From positions 1 to 33,822 of the forward strand of contig NW_013654242.1 of assembly GCF_000499385.1 (NCBI RefSeq): 33,822 bases of DNA, read 5' to 3'. The position numbers and the translations under genes are program-made. A model generated the notes under the pieces. That model was not told the origin of the DNA and ran no database searches. It worked only from the letters and a program-made list of their open reading frames with translations. Each line of letters opens with the position of its first letter. Positions within the stretch are counted from its first letter, which is position 1. Positions 13,759-27,226 of the stretch are shown in pieces. The stretch comes from Eimeria necatrix (Eukaryota > Apicomplexa > Conoidasida > Eucoccidiorida > Eimeriidae).

Positions 13759-14985
13759 AGCTGGGGGAGAGTAATGAACTCGCTGCGCTTCAGCCACCAA
13801 GCGCCGCCGCAGTAAGGCTGTCGCCGCTGCTGCTGCTGCAGCGGGAAGTCTTCCGGCACAGGGGGTGGAAGGCTCCAAGTTGCTGCTGGCGGTGCAGCGC
13901 CAGCAGCAGCAATTGTTGCTGTGACAGGGTCTGCTGCTGCTGCTGCTGCAGCAGCGGCAGCAGCACCCAGCGCCGCTTCAGCCTCTGCTGCGGCCAAGAC
14001 GCTGTGCAAGAAAGGAGAGTGGTGCTGCTCCTGGCGCAGGTGCTGCTCGTGCTGCTGCTGCTGCTGCTGCTGCTGCGCAGACAGCTGCTGCTGCCCCCCC
14101 ACTAGCTGAAACAGCTGCAGCAGCCACGGCAGCCGCAGCTTCCCCCTGTAGCCCAAGCAGCTGTGGGCCACCAGCAGCAGCAGCAGCTCCTCAGCAAGTG
14201 ACGCACTAAGTCGCGCGTCTGTTCCCTCTGCGCACAAACCCTAAACCCTAAACCCTAAACCCTAAACCCTAAGCCGTAAACCCTGAAAATTCCCCTTCTG
14301 TTAACCCCTTCTGTGTGGCTGCCGCGCCCTGAAATTGCGTGGAACCCGCCGCCAACGACCCCAGCCCCCAAACCCTAAACCCTAAACCCTAAACCCTAAA
14401 CCCTTGCCTGCGCATTTGAGGCAGTTGATAGCTGCCTGGGCAATCCTGAGGAAGTGCCTGCGGCTCCAAACTGGAGGCAGCACCCGCAGCAAACGAATTA
14501 AAGCTAAACAACCTGCTGCTCTTTCGCTGCTGCTGCGGGAGAAGCAAAGCCGCACCAAGTCGCCGCAGCACAGCAGCAGCAAGTTGCTGCTGCAGCCTGC
14601 TGCAGCAGAACCCGGCTGCACCTGGACAGCAGCAGCGCCCACACACACCAAACACACGCGGTTAACCCTAAACCCTAAACCCTAAACCCTAAACCCTCAA
14701 CTCCGAGCCCGGGAGGCGCGACACGAATGCAAAGACGCCAATTGCTTCTTGCATCGAAAACCCGCACCTCGACCCTAAACCCCAAAACCTAAACCCTAAT
14801 CCCTAACCCCAAACCCTAAACCCTAAACCCTCACTTGGATGAAAGTGCTGCAGCAGCGCTCCAAAGCCCTCACTGCATGCAGCGTCGGCAGCAGCGCAGA
14901 AGCTTCCACTTTGAGGCAGCAAATAAGCGCGCGGACGACGCAGGCTGCGTCCAGCTGTACGTACACCCCAGACCACACGCACACA

Positions 14986-15024
<39 letters not shown>

Positions 15025-15319
15025 ACGGGGTCCTGTGGCTCCAGCAAACGCTGCAGCAGCAGCTCGTGCTGCTGCCGGTAAAAAGACCGGCAGGAACACG
15101 AAGCAGTTGCTGTTTCACACTGGAAAGCCCAAACAATAAGTGCCAAACCCTAAACCCTAAACCCTAAATTGTGGTAACTGAGTCTCAAATCCTTACTTCG
15201 TGAAGTGCGGCGCTGCTTGACAAATATGGGGCATCTTCGGGCCCCACACGAGCAGCAAAAATGAGGGCGCAGTGCTGCAGCAGGCCGTAGACGAACTCTG
15301 CGCAGCTGCTGCTGGTCAG

Positions 15320-15361
<42 letters not shown>

Positions 15362-18300
15362 CTGCGTTGAAAGGGACCGCTGGTCAAGGACTGCCAGCTG
15401 CTGCTGGCGGCTCTCGTAGACCGCATCGTCGCATGCAAGCAGCAGCAGCGCCTGCAGCAGCTGCTGCAGCAGCAGCTGCTCAGCATCTCTGTGGCTTCTT
15501 GTGCGCAGCGCAGCACGGCGTTTGTCGAGCGGGTAAGCAACAGCAGCAGCAGCAAGTCCGTCCCACTGCTGCTGCTGCTGCCGCACCAGCAGCTCCTGTT
15601 GCGCCAAGAGCTGTTGCTGCTGCGCTGCTGCAGCAGTGGGCACGACGCGGTCGCTGCAGAAGTTCGGGTGCTGCTGCTGCAGCGCAGCAGCAACAGCAGC
15701 AGGCAGCTGCCCACCGGACTGCGGCTGCAGCGGGAGTCCCCGGGCCTCAAGAGCAACGTTGCTGCTGCTGCTGCTGCGCGTGTAGACGACTTGCTGCTGC
15801 TGCTGCGCTGCAGCAGCAGCGCGCGCTGTCAGCAGCAGCCAGTAGAGGGAAAGAGGAGAGTCAAAGTCCACCAGCAGCAGCACAACCTGCTGCAGCAGCT
15901 GACCCGCGCTGCTGCGCATGTCTCCAGCCACGCAGCTTTCGCAGAGTGAAAGACACAAGCCAGGAGAAGCAGCACCATCAGCAGCAAACAGCCCCTGCAG
16001 CAGCTGCAAGCCTTCGCTTTCGGCCGTCTTTGCTGCTGCTGCTGCTGCTGCTGCTGCTTCTTCGGCGCTGCTGCTGCTCGGGTCCTCATCAAGCTCCTCC
16101 GCACCAGCCACGCTAGAGTCGCTGCTGCTGCTGCTGCTGCCGTTGCTGCTGCTGTTCTTGCGGCTGCGAATAATCGCCAAGGCCCGTCGGACAGCGCGGA
16201 CGGCTTGCTGCTGCTGCTGCTGCTGCTGCTGTTGCTGCGGCTGCTGCGGATAGGGATGAGCAGCAATTCGAGATCCCACAGAAGTGAGCAGCGGCTCAGA
16301 AGCGTAGCAGAGGCTTGCTGCTGCTCTGTCTGCATCGGCGTGCTGCAGCAGCTGCAGCACGAGAGACACAACGCGGTCAAGTCCCAGCTGCAGCACAGTC
16401 TCGTAGCAAATCTGGCTGCTGCTGCTGCTGCTGCTGCTGCTGTAGCTGCGGTTTGCTGCAGAGGCCGCTGCTGCCAAGCTTGAAAGCTGCTCTTGCTGCT
16501 GCTGTTGCTGCAGCTGGTGCAGAGGCTCCGCAGCCACCAGCAGGCCGCCGCTGCCGCAGTAGCTCCCGCTGCTGCTGCCGCTGCTGCTGCTGCTGCTGCT
16601 GCTGCTGCAGAGACCAATGGGGAGGCCAATGCTCAGGACTGGCTTGAAATAAGGCTCAGGTGTACAGACAGCTGCATCCTTTAAGAAGGCTCTGTTTTTG
16701 CCCCCCAACTTCCCCAGTATTTTTATTACCATTTCTGCGTGTTTTTCGTGCTGCTGCTGCTGCATGATGCTGCTGCTGCTGCCGCTGCTGCCGCTCGTTA
16801 TGAAGTAGCGAGACAGCAGCAAAGACGCTGTTGGCGCGGGAGGCGGCAGCGGCTGCAGCAGCTGCAGCAAAGCAGACAGCAGCAGCGTCCGCCGCTGCTG
16901 CCGGTCTCCCTGCTGGACCTGCAGACGCACAGTCCCTAAACCCTAAACCCTAAACCCTAAACCCTAAACCCTACTAGACCGCAGAAGCCTTCCACACCTC
17001 TGCGTCGCTCTGAACCCGCTAAGCCGCAGCACCTCAACCGTGCCCAACACGAGGGTATCAGGACCATCCCTCTGGCCCGGAGCTTAGGGTTTAGGGTTTA
17101 GGGTTTAGGGTTTAGGGTTTAGGGTTTACCTGGGAGGCCAGCACGGGGTACACAAAGTCCGCATGCAAATGCTCCACCCACAACTCTATTGTCCGCAAGC
17201 TGAGGGTCAAGAGGTCCGCGTCGGAGCTCCGCAGCGAGCGCAGCAGCGGATATACCAGAAACCCTAAACCCGCAAACCCTAAACCCTAAACCTTAAACCC
17301 TAAACCCTAAACCTTAAACCCTAAACCCTAGACCTGGGACCCTCAATCCCTGCGAGTAAAGCACTTTCTCACTGCGAGAAAATACGCATTCTGAAAAGCC
17401 TAAATGCTGAAGACGGCAAGCGATAACCACCCGTTCACCAAACCCTAAACCCTAAACCCTAAACCCTAAACCAGTAGTTCCCACAGCCAAGCAGCAAGCG
17501 CAGCACCATCCTAGGGTTTAGGGTTTAGGGTTTACCCATGTGAGGCAGCAGATGCTTCAGCCTTGCTGGAGCCAGCAAGGAAAACTCTATCCACAAGTCC
17601 TTGAGCACGTCAGGAGCTGCAGCAGAACATTCAACCCTAAACCCTAAACCCTAAACCCTAAACCCTCGATTCTGAAAAAAGACCTCTCAAAACCCAAATC
17701 AAACTCCAAATCTTTGCGGAACGTCTATTAAATCCAAAGTTTCACCACATGCAATTGGCGCACACAGATCCATGACCCTAAACCCTAAACCCTAAACCCT
17801 AAACCCTAAACCCGCCGTGCCCACCAGACTGCTGCTGCGCCGCGCATGTCTGCAGGTAAGAGTGCAAGAGGGGCGTGAAAGAGGCAAAAAAGTGGACGGA
17901 GCGGCCTGCAGGCAACCTCAAACCCTAAACCCTAAACCCTAAACCCTAAACCCTAAACCTATAGCTATACCCTTAGCCTCTAGCAGTGCTGCCTGCAGAT
18001 CTGAGCCTCAAAAACTCGGCTCGCCTGAAACCCAAAGCGCTGCAGCGGCAGCTGCTGCAGCAAAAGCTACTGCAGCAACAGCTACTGCAGCCACTGCAGC
18101 AGCAGCTCCAGCAGCAGCTACTGCAGCAGCAGCTACTGCAGCAGCAGCTGCTGCAGCACGCTTTGGAGTTCAAAAAGTGAAGGCCTGAGTGAAGTGTAGC
18201 CTGCGAGCCCAGTGGCTGCTGCGCGTGTGCGTCTCTGGCCCCTTCGAAACCCCGAAACCCTAAACCCTAAACCCTAAACCCTAAACCCTAGGCCTACCTG

Positions 18301-20951
18301 GGGGAGTTATCTGGCGCAGAAAAACCCTCAGCAAACCCAGCAGCACATGGGAAAAGTTGCTGATGCTTGCGAGGTGAGCGCTGCCTCTGCAAATTTGCTG
18401 CAGAAAGGGGTAAGCCTGAGGCAAGCCACGGAGAAGGGTTTAGGGTTTGCGGGGGTTTAGGGTTTGCGGGGGTTTAGGGTTTGCGAGGGTTTGGGGTTTA
18501 CAAGGGTTTCGGGTTAAGGCTTGAGGGGCCGCGGCGCCGAACGCTAGCCGCGCACAAGCCAACAGCACGGGAGTTGAATTTAGGGTTTAGGGTTTAGACG
18601 CGGCAAACACTCAGGCTATAACTCAGGTTTAGGGTTTAGGGTTTAGGGTTTAGGGTTTACGAGAGTAGCTTCGCAGTCTCTGCAGCCAACCACCGCCTTC
18701 AGCAAGTAACGAAAGAGCCGCACTAGCGACGCCACAGGGCTCATGCGGCAAAACCCTATTCCATAACACAAACCCTAAACCCTAAAATCTAAACCCTGAA
18801 CCCTAAACGCCAATCCCTAAACGCTTAACCCCTAACCCTAAACCCTAAACCCTAAACCCTAAACCTCAAGCCCTGACCCTTGGTCGTGACCCGTAAGCCC
18901 TGATTGCTGCACACTAACCTCAACAGCGCCAAATTGCAGACCGCTAGCTGAGCTCCAATTACCTTAGGGTTTAGGGTTTAGGGTTTAGGGTTTAGGGTTT
19001 AGGGTTTGGTACCTGTGCCGGCCTGCAGCAGCCCGTCCTCTCCAGGGCATATGTCGCCTGTGTCAATATAAGTGCTGGGGCCCTCCCAAGGTGTCACAGG
19101 GGGAAAGGGCCACGTAGCAGTTGCTGCTGCTGCTGCTGCTGCTGCTGCAGAAGCTGCTGCTGCTGCTGCTGCTGCTGTAGGCTTTGCCCCAGAAGAGTTC
19201 ACGCTGGGCTCGCTCGCGCTGCGCAGCTGCAACATCCGCTGCACCATCTGTGCTGCTGCAGCAGCAGCAGCAGTGTGCTGCGTTGGCTGCGGGAGCAGCG
19301 GGGAGCAGCGGCCGCAGCGGCAGCCGGGTTTCTGCTGCTGCGGGCAGATTGGAGCAGCAGCAGCCACAGCTGATGCTGCTGCAGGGCCTGCAGCAGCAGC
19401 AGCAGCAGCGGCTTCCGTGCAAGCGCAGCAGCAGCAACGGTCTTTGCCGTAGTACTGAGGCAGGAAGCTGGAAGGGTAAATGCACTGGTGCTGCTGCTGC
19501 TGCAGCAGCAGCTTTTCCAGCCCTAGGCGGGAGAGACGAGGAGACATTTCAGAGAAACTGCTTGCTGCTGCTGCAGCAGCAAAGTCTGGCGCGTGGGGGC
19601 TAATGCTGCTGCTGCCAGAGCTGCAGCAGACCTCAGGTAGGTGCAGGATCGTTGACGCATGCGCCTGCAGCAGCAGCAGCAGCAGTACCAGGAAAGCTGC
19701 AGCAGTAAAGCTTGCTGCAACGATAGCTCCACACAGCGCAGCTCATTGTTGCAGCAGCAGCAACAGCAGTTTCAACAGCTGCAGCGGTCATTCCAGCAGC
19801 AGCAGCAGCAGCAGCGGCAACGCTACACGCAGGGCAGCAGCAATGACCGCAGCAACAATGCAGCCACATCCCCTCAGCACCTGCAGCAGCAGCACCTGCA
19901 ACAACAGCAGCAGCAACAGCAACAGCAGCAGCAGCAGCAGCAGCAACACACCGCCTGCAGATCCTGGTGATTCATAATGCTCTGCTGCGCGCTGTCCGGC
20001 ACCCGCGAGGCCCCACGAAGTATTGCAGCGTCAAGCACAGGGTCGCAGACCTGCGGCGTAAACCCTAAACCCTAAACCCTAAACCCTAAACCCTCAACTT
20101 TGGAGCTTGTGCGTGTGGTGTAGGGTTTGCGACGCTGTCAATGGGCTTGTGGGTGCGCCGGAGAATCTCGGGAATGTGTGCAGCAGCAGCTGCTTTGAGA
20201 AATGAGGGTTTAGGGTTTAGAAATTAGGGTTTAGGGTTTAGAAATTAGGGTTTAGGGCTTGCGCTGGCCTTGTAGGCTTCTTCTGCTGCCACTGCATCTG
20301 GCTTGTCGAAAATGTCCACCGCAAAAAGCAGCTGCTTCGAAAGTCCGAGTTGCCTTTGAGGCCTCCCCCCCGTGTTGCTGCAGCAGCAGGTGCTGCTGCT
20401 GGTGCTGCTGCAGGCGCAGGCCGCGCCGCCCACTGCAGCAGCAGCAGCAGCAGCAGCAGCAGAACGTGCTGCGCACAGACGCTGCCACGCGTGCCGCGAA
20501 CAAGTAGCAGCAGCATCGGGGGCCTGCGAGGGCCCCACAAGCTGCGCTGATATGTGGGGAAATGGCATTAAACACAAAACCCCTGCACACAACACAAAAA
20601 CCCTAAACCCTAAACCCTAAACCCTAAACCCTGGAGTTCCGAGGCAGTTGCTGCGACGCTCCTGAACTAGGCACTCACGCCTGAGCTATGGAGGGCGGCG
20701 CGGCGAATAAACCCTAAATCCCAAACCCTAAACCCTAAACCCCAAACTCTAAACCCCAAACCCCAAACCCCAAACCGCAAACCCTAAACCCTAAACCCTA
20801 AACCCTAAACCCTGACCTTGGCCTGCTATGGGGACCTGCATTTCTAAAGGCAGCATAAGCAAGTCGCTTGTTTGAGCTTGAGAAGAGAGTTGAGAAGATC
20901 CATCGAACTGTCTGTACACCTCGAGGAGGACTTCATCGCTCTGGCTGTTGC

Positions 20952-20992
<41 letters not shown>

Positions 20993-22678
20993 ACACTGCG
21001 CATGCAAGGAATGAACTTGTTGCGCTGCGGCAGCATCGGCGGCAGCAGCGCAGCACGCCGCTCCCGCAGCAAAGAAAGCCGAGGGGTTAAGTATTCCAGA
21101 AAGGCCCACGCAAAGGTCTGCGCACAACCCTAAACCCTAAACCCTAAACCCTAAAACCTAAACCCTAAACCCTAAATCTTAAACCCTAGACTCTAAACAG
21201 CTCCATTTAGCTCTAGAAGAACTCCCTTAACCCGAATCAGCCGAAGCAAACCCTCACGAGCCCCAGCGCGCCCACACAAACCCCACAAAACCCTAAACCC
21301 TAATGCACAAAAGTAAACCCTAAAACACGCTAAACCCTAATAAGCCTCATAAACCCCAAACCCCCTCTAAACCCTAATAAACCCTTTCAAACAGGCAATG
21401 CAGCGCAGCCGGAGACCCCCCGTGAATTGGACCTGATGGCGTCTAAGCTTAGAAGCTCGCTACACCCTAAACCCTAAACCCTAAACCCTAAACCCTAGAC
21501 CCTAAACCCTCGTAACGTAGACGCCTGGGGTCACCCTGAGCCCGCTGGGGCTGGAATCCCCAGCCAAACCCCAAAGCCTAAACCCTAGACTCCCCAAACC
21601 ATTCACCCCCCGCGAGCCTAAACCCTAAACCCTAAACCCTAAACCCTAGGGCTCACCTTGCTGGTGTGCTGGTGGCCCAGGAAGAACTGCAGCAGCGCAA
21701 CGCACTGCGGGTAAGTGACAACTAGCTGCTGCAGCGCAGCAGCATTTTCAGCAGCAAAACCTGCTGTGTCTGCAGGATGCAAAAAAGCCAAAGCTGAAGA
21801 GGCCAACTCCAGAAGTTCCTTTTCCTCCACCTGCGCCACGTTCAGCCCCAACACCTCCACCGCCTCCGGAATGCCCTGCGACAAACCCTAAACCCTAAAC
21901 CCTAAACCCTAAACCCTAAACCCTAAACCCTAAACCCTAAACCCTAAGTCCGAGGCCCTGCAGGGTAGGTCTACACCGCATTCGGGTGCTCTGCGTCCAA
22001 ACCCTAGAGACTCAACCTTAAACCCTAAGCGCTATATCCTACGCTCAAACCCTAAACCCTAAACCCTAAACCCTAAACCCTAAACCCTTGGCCGTCAAGC
22101 CTCAACGCGCAAGGAGTCATGAGGCACATCGCTGCCCAAGGTGAGGAAGCGGCCCAGAGAGATCCAATCCCTAAACCCTAGACCCCAAACCCTAAACCCC
22201 AAACCCCAAACCCAAAACCCCAAACCCTAAACCCTAAACCCTAACCTTGAAGAGTGCCCCTGTCAGCGGGTAAGTTGGAGGCAACGCAATCAAGGTGCAG
22301 CCGATGCCGCCCTCTTCTACATGGTGCTGAAGCCTTGTGGTGGCGGCGTAGGCAAAACACTGCAGCCACAAACCCTAAACCCTAAACCCTAAACCCTAAA
22401 CCCTAAATCCTAAACCCTTGCTCGAAGGCGAGCAGCCAAAACCCCACGGAAAAGCCGCACACGGTGGAGGAAGGTGCAGACGCTGCAGCGTAGACTCCAG
22501 TGTCTAGAGTCTAGGGTTTAGGGTTTAGGGTTTAGGGTTTGGGGTTTAGGGTTTACTTTGGCGTAGGTTAAGGCGCTTCCCACAGTTGCGTAAAAGGCCT
22601 CAGTCAGCAGCGCCCTGTAGCCAGGAGGCAGCATTTGTCCCTGGGGCAGCAGCCGCACATCAAAAGAAGCTCTTCTGC

Positions 22679-22711
<33 letters not shown>

Positions 22712-24761
22712 CAGCTGAGGCTGCTGAAGCTGCTACGGACGAGGCCCTGCCCTGCTGCTGCTGCTGCTGCTGCTGCAGCCGCCGCTGCTGCTGCTGCAGC
22801 GGCAGCACCACTATTTGATAAACCAAACACCGCAGCGCGATGCAAGTGCTGCGCAAAAAGCTTTTTGTCTCTCTTAGAAATGACTGATACACTTGCTGCT
22901 GCTGCGGCGACAGCGGCTTAGCAGCAGCAGCAGCAGCTGCTGCTGCTGCTGCGCCTGCTGGGCCCCCTGAAGAGCCCACTGCCCCCGGCAAAGGCACCGC
23001 TGGAGGGTAAAAGTGCACGGCTCTGCTGCTGCTGCTGCTGCTGCTGCTCATGCTGCTGCTGGTGCTGCTGCTGGTGCTGCTGCTGCTATCAGACTCCTCG
23101 AGCCCTTCGCTGCATGCAGCTGCATGCATCTGCCCACAAAGTGCACAGAACCCAGCAGCAAACCCTAAACCCTACACCCTACACCCTAAACCCTAAACCC
23201 TAAAACCTAAACCCTAAACCCTCCAAACGGCAGAACTCCAGCACTAAACCCTAAAACCTAATATGCAAGCTCCATACACTCTCAATGTTAAACACTCAAC
23301 GTGGACTCTCCACAGGACGAATAAACCCTAAACCCTAAACCCTAAACCCTAAACCCTACAATGCCTCACGTGTGGAATCTCTTCCTGCAGCTCAATAAGA
23401 GAAGAACACAAAATGCGCAGCGCCAGCAGCAGCAAGTCCATTGTCTCCTGCTGCATGCGCTGAACGGCCTCCTTGCTGCTGCTGCTGCTGCTGCGCCTGC
23501 TGCTGCTGCTGCCATTTGCTGCTGCACCAACAGCTGCATCACCCACTGCCACGCCCGAGTCCATCTCTCCTGGGGCTCTTCCTTGCGCTGCTGCTGCTGC
23601 TGCTGCATCACCGGCTGCAGCGTCTGCTGCTGCTGCTCCTGCTGCTGCCCCTGCTGCTGCTGCTGCATCAGCAGCTGCTGAGAGGTCGCTTTCTGCGCGT
23701 GCTGCTGGCTCTGCTGCAGCATCCTCTGCAGCAGCAGCAGCAGCATCTGTGTACTTATTAACAGCAAGGTCACAAACGAAATTCAGCAACTTTGCCACTA
23801 AATGTCTTATACTCAAAACAGCTAAGAGGCCCCCCCCTGTTGCTGCTGCTCCGCCGAGGCCCCCGCTCTTTTCGACATCTGCTGCTGCTGCTGCTGCAGT
23901 TGCTGCTGCTGCTGCTGCTGCTGCTGCGGCGTCGAAAGAGCCGCCGCTCCCGCCCTCAAACGACTTCAAAGCTGCTGCTGCTGCTGCTGTCGCTGCTGCT
24001 GCTGCTGCTGCAGACAAGTGCGGCCGAGACTGCAGCAGCAGCAAACCGCTCCAGCGCGCCACGCGCAGCAGCAAAGATAAAGAGACGCAAATGGGGGAAG
24101 GGAAAATCAACAAAAAGTCATGCAGGTGACATATCGTGTAAACCCTAAGCCGCACACCACACGCCGTAAACCCTAAACCCTAAACCCTAAACCCTAAACC
24201 CTAAACCCTAAACCCTAAACCCTGAACCCTAAACCCGAGCCTAGTCGCTGTGCAGACAAGCTCCGGCGGGAGGTCGTTACAGCTTTTAAGCCGCGCCTCC
24301 TCAACCTCCAGGCCAGTTCCAAACCCTAAACCCTAAACCCTAAACCCTAAACCCTAAACCCTAACCTGAGGAGACAGGAGTCAATTCTTTCCGTGAAGAC
24401 TGAAAGCTCAAGAGACATCAGCCGCTCCACCACGGGAGTTAGCGAACCCACAAAAGGAGAAGCAGCAAGTAGTTTTGCTGCCTCGTGCACCTGCGCAGCG
24501 GCCGCAAACCACGAATTAGGGTTTAGGGTTTAGGGTTTAGCGCTTAGGGCTTGGGCGACGCGGCCTGAAGGCTTGGGGGCAGAGCAAACCCGCCAAACGC
24601 ACGTAGACCCTTCGGAGGATCTAGGGTTTAGGGTTTAGGGTTTAGGGTTTAGCGCACTGTTTTCCGCTTTAAGAAAAGCGGCGGTTTGAGAGCCTGCAGC
24701 AAACGAACCATCACCTGCGGCAGCTGCTGCAGGGCTTTTGCAGTAAATGCTTCCAGCGTCC

Positions 24762-24797
<36 letters not shown>

Positions 24798-24868
24798 CGG
24801 CAGAGGCGCTGTTCTTCAGCAGGTAGCAAATAAACAACAGAATGCGGCTCTGTGCCTGAAACAAATCT

Positions 24869-24905
<37 letters not shown>

Positions 24906-25035
24906 TGAAGTACGCAGCACCGGGCACGCCGTGCAGCAGCAGCCAAGGCCAAACCAACAGCAGCGGGAGTAGCAGCAGCAGCAATAGCGCGCCAAACGCA
25001 TTCGGGTCGAAACGTAATTGAAGCAGCAGCAGCAG

Positions 25036-25067
<32 letters not shown>

Positions 25068-25186
25068 GCAGCAGCAATAGCAGCAGCAGCAGCACCTTTG
25101 CTGGCTTCGGCCGTCGCTGGGTCCGCCAAGAAGGCCGGCGGCAGCTCCAGGCCGACGAAGCGCAGCAGCAAGTCCAGACAAACCCT

Positions 25187-25223
<37 letters not shown>

Positions 25224-25882
25224 GAGGGAAACACAGTCTCTATGCACAAGTTGCAGTTTAGGAGGGTTTAGGATGTAGGGTTTAAAGTTTAGGGTTTAGG
25301 GTTTTGTTGCTGCAGTGCCCTTCGGAATGGAGAGCCCTAAGTCTGCAACAGTTCTCCGTCAACCTCCGTTCTCCTTTAGGGTTTAGGGTTTAGGGTTTAG
25401 GGTTTAGGGTTTGTAGGCCTAAAGCATCTCCCAGCATCTGAATGACTGCAGCATGTGGCACATTAAATATAACGGCCTCGAGCGCGGGGGTTTCGCGTTC
25501 GGGCCCCTGGATTCTGGCTTTAGGGTTTAGGGTTTAGGGTTTAGGGTTTAGGGTTTAGGGTTTACGCGTTTTGGGGCATTTCAAACACTTTGAGGGTTTT
25601 GAGTTTAGTGTTTAGCGCTATGATGCAGTAAGCCGCGTCTCCCCCAACCCGCACAGAAAGCTGCGCGGGGGTTAGCTGCCCGTATTCTCTCTTCACGCTC
25701 CCTAAACCACAAACCCTAAACCCTAAACCCTAAACCCTAAACCCTAGGCCTGACCCTTTGGCCGCAGGTGAGCTGCAGAGGCGAAAGTCCCGGACACACG
25801 GGTGAAAAACACAGCAGCAACAGCAGCAGCAGCTAGTGCAGCGACAGCAGCAGCAGCTAACGCAGCCACAGCAGCAGCACAA

Positions 25883-25916
<34 letters not shown>

Positions 25917-26012
25917 TACCTAGCGGCAGCTCCCCTGGCTTTGGCAGCACCCCAGTTTGTTTGTAAGTCTCCACTTGGCGCTCTATCGCCTCAATCAACT
26001 TCTCATATATCT

Positions 26013-26051
<39 letters not shown>

Positions 26052-26433
26052 CGCGTCAACAGCAAACCCCTCAGTGTCCTGGGTATGCGGACGGCTGGCC
26101 TGAGGGTTTAGGGTTTAGGGTTTAGGGTTTAGGGTTTGGGGCGGCGCAGAGTGCGCAAAACTTCCTGCTGCGCGCCCCCGTCCGCTTCTAACCCGGCCCC
26201 CCGCACGACGCCCGAGTCGAGGGTTTAGGGTTTAGGGTTTAGGGTTTAGGGTTTAGGGTTTAGGGTTTAGGGTTTAGGGTTTACGGGGGGCAGAGTGTGC
26301 GTGACGAGTTCGGGCGCGAGGCCCTGAGGGTCTTTGACATATTTTGCAATTTCAATCAAAGCTGCCAAACACCGAACTGCGCATTCTTCGCATTCTCCGC
26401 CGATGCTGCGGAGGCAGCCGCTCCACAGCCGCT

Positions 26434-26478
<45 letters not shown>

Positions 26479-26583
26479 GCGGCGGTGGGGCAGCAGCAGC
26501 GAAGCCGCCGCAGCAGCAGCAACGGCCAACACCAGGCGGGCCCCACAGCTGCGGGGGACTTCCCGCAGACAGACTAGTGCAAG

Positions 26584-26618
<35 letters not shown>

Positions 26619-26675
26619 ATAAACTGGGGATGCTGCTGCTGCTGCTGCTGCGGCTGTACGTGCAGCAACAACAGC

Positions 26676-26709
<34 letters not shown>

Positions 26710-27037
26710 GCAGCGGTTTTAGAGGTGGCGCGGGGCCTTGGCTTACCGGCAGCAGCATTGCGTGGTTGTCCAGCAGCTGCTGCTGCTGCTGCTGCGTCAA
26801 AACAGCAAGCTGCTGCGGCGATAGAACGAGGGGAGCAGCAGCAGGAACAGCTAAGGCCCGCAGCAGCAGCAGCAGCTGCTGCCGCAGCGCATGCGGCTCC
26901 CCTTCCTGCTGCCCGATCTGTACGCGCTGCAGCAGCTGCAGCACGGCAGGCAGCAGCAGCGCAGCTGCTTCTGCTGCTGCTGCTGCTGCTGCGTTTTCGT
27001 AGCCGAAGCTCCCCACGCCCTCACCTGCTGCAGTTCC

Positions 27038-27076
<39 letters not shown>

Positions 27077-27189
27077 GTCTGCTGCTGTTATCTGCTGCAG
27101 CGCCACTGCGCAGCGGCGAGCTGCTGCTAGCCGCTCTGACACTTCCTCAGTTGCTGCACTGCCGTTGCTGCTGACGCTCATGCAGCTGA

Positions 27190-27226
<37 letters not shown>

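Larger units (their letters stand above)
29..26283. repeat. Telomere-like AAACCCT/TTTAGGG tracts in TRRAP introns (about 75)
   Basis: Short tracts, mostly 3-7 heptamers. Plus-strand AAACCCT examples: 29-77, 334-369, 482-526, 644-687, 795-825, 955-983, 1194-1232, 1440-1479, 1563-1613, 1809-1846, 1924-1956, 2039-2070, 2190-2229, 2517-2555, 2650-2686, 3338-3373, 6230-6299, 6798-6865, 7706-7743, 9139-9188, 11190-11226, 14369-14404, 16935-16973, 17259-17332, 18770-18868, 20708-20815, 21882-21945, 22370-22420, 24138-24240, 24319-24364, 25705-25745. Plus-strand TTTAGGG examples: 1085-1113, 1315-1344, 2297-2338, 3463-3860, 6371-6412, 7083-7112, 12292-12332, 17084-17128, 17512-17534, 18627-18660, 18963-19008, 22512-22555, 24622-24652, 25520-25564, 26221-26283. 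Common variants are AAACCCC and AAACCTT. None falls within an exon interior. Confidence 0.95.

Noticed and set aside
14900..15000. tRNA or other structured RNA gene
   Set aside because: No cloverleaf or conserved box sequences were found here or elsewhere in the window.
17973..18180. Small Gln/Leu-rich plus-strand and Cys-rich minus-strand frames
   Set aside because: They lie in an intron whose flanking TRRAP exons join in phase with contiguous homology; the pattern is just TACTGCAGCAG repetition.
19659..19970. Plus-strand Gln-rich protein
   Set aside because: Shadow of CAG/CAA arrays with no conserved island, splice context or plausible start.
25406..25497. Minus-strand frame EAVIFNVPHAAVIQMLGDA as a TRRAP exon
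   Set aside because: It looks protein-like but does not fit the phase of exon 3 or 4, and these already join with the correct spacing.
26120..26220. Unique sequence between two heptamer tracts as a possible exon
   Set aside because: No conserved frame; exons 1 and 2 join directly in phase 0.
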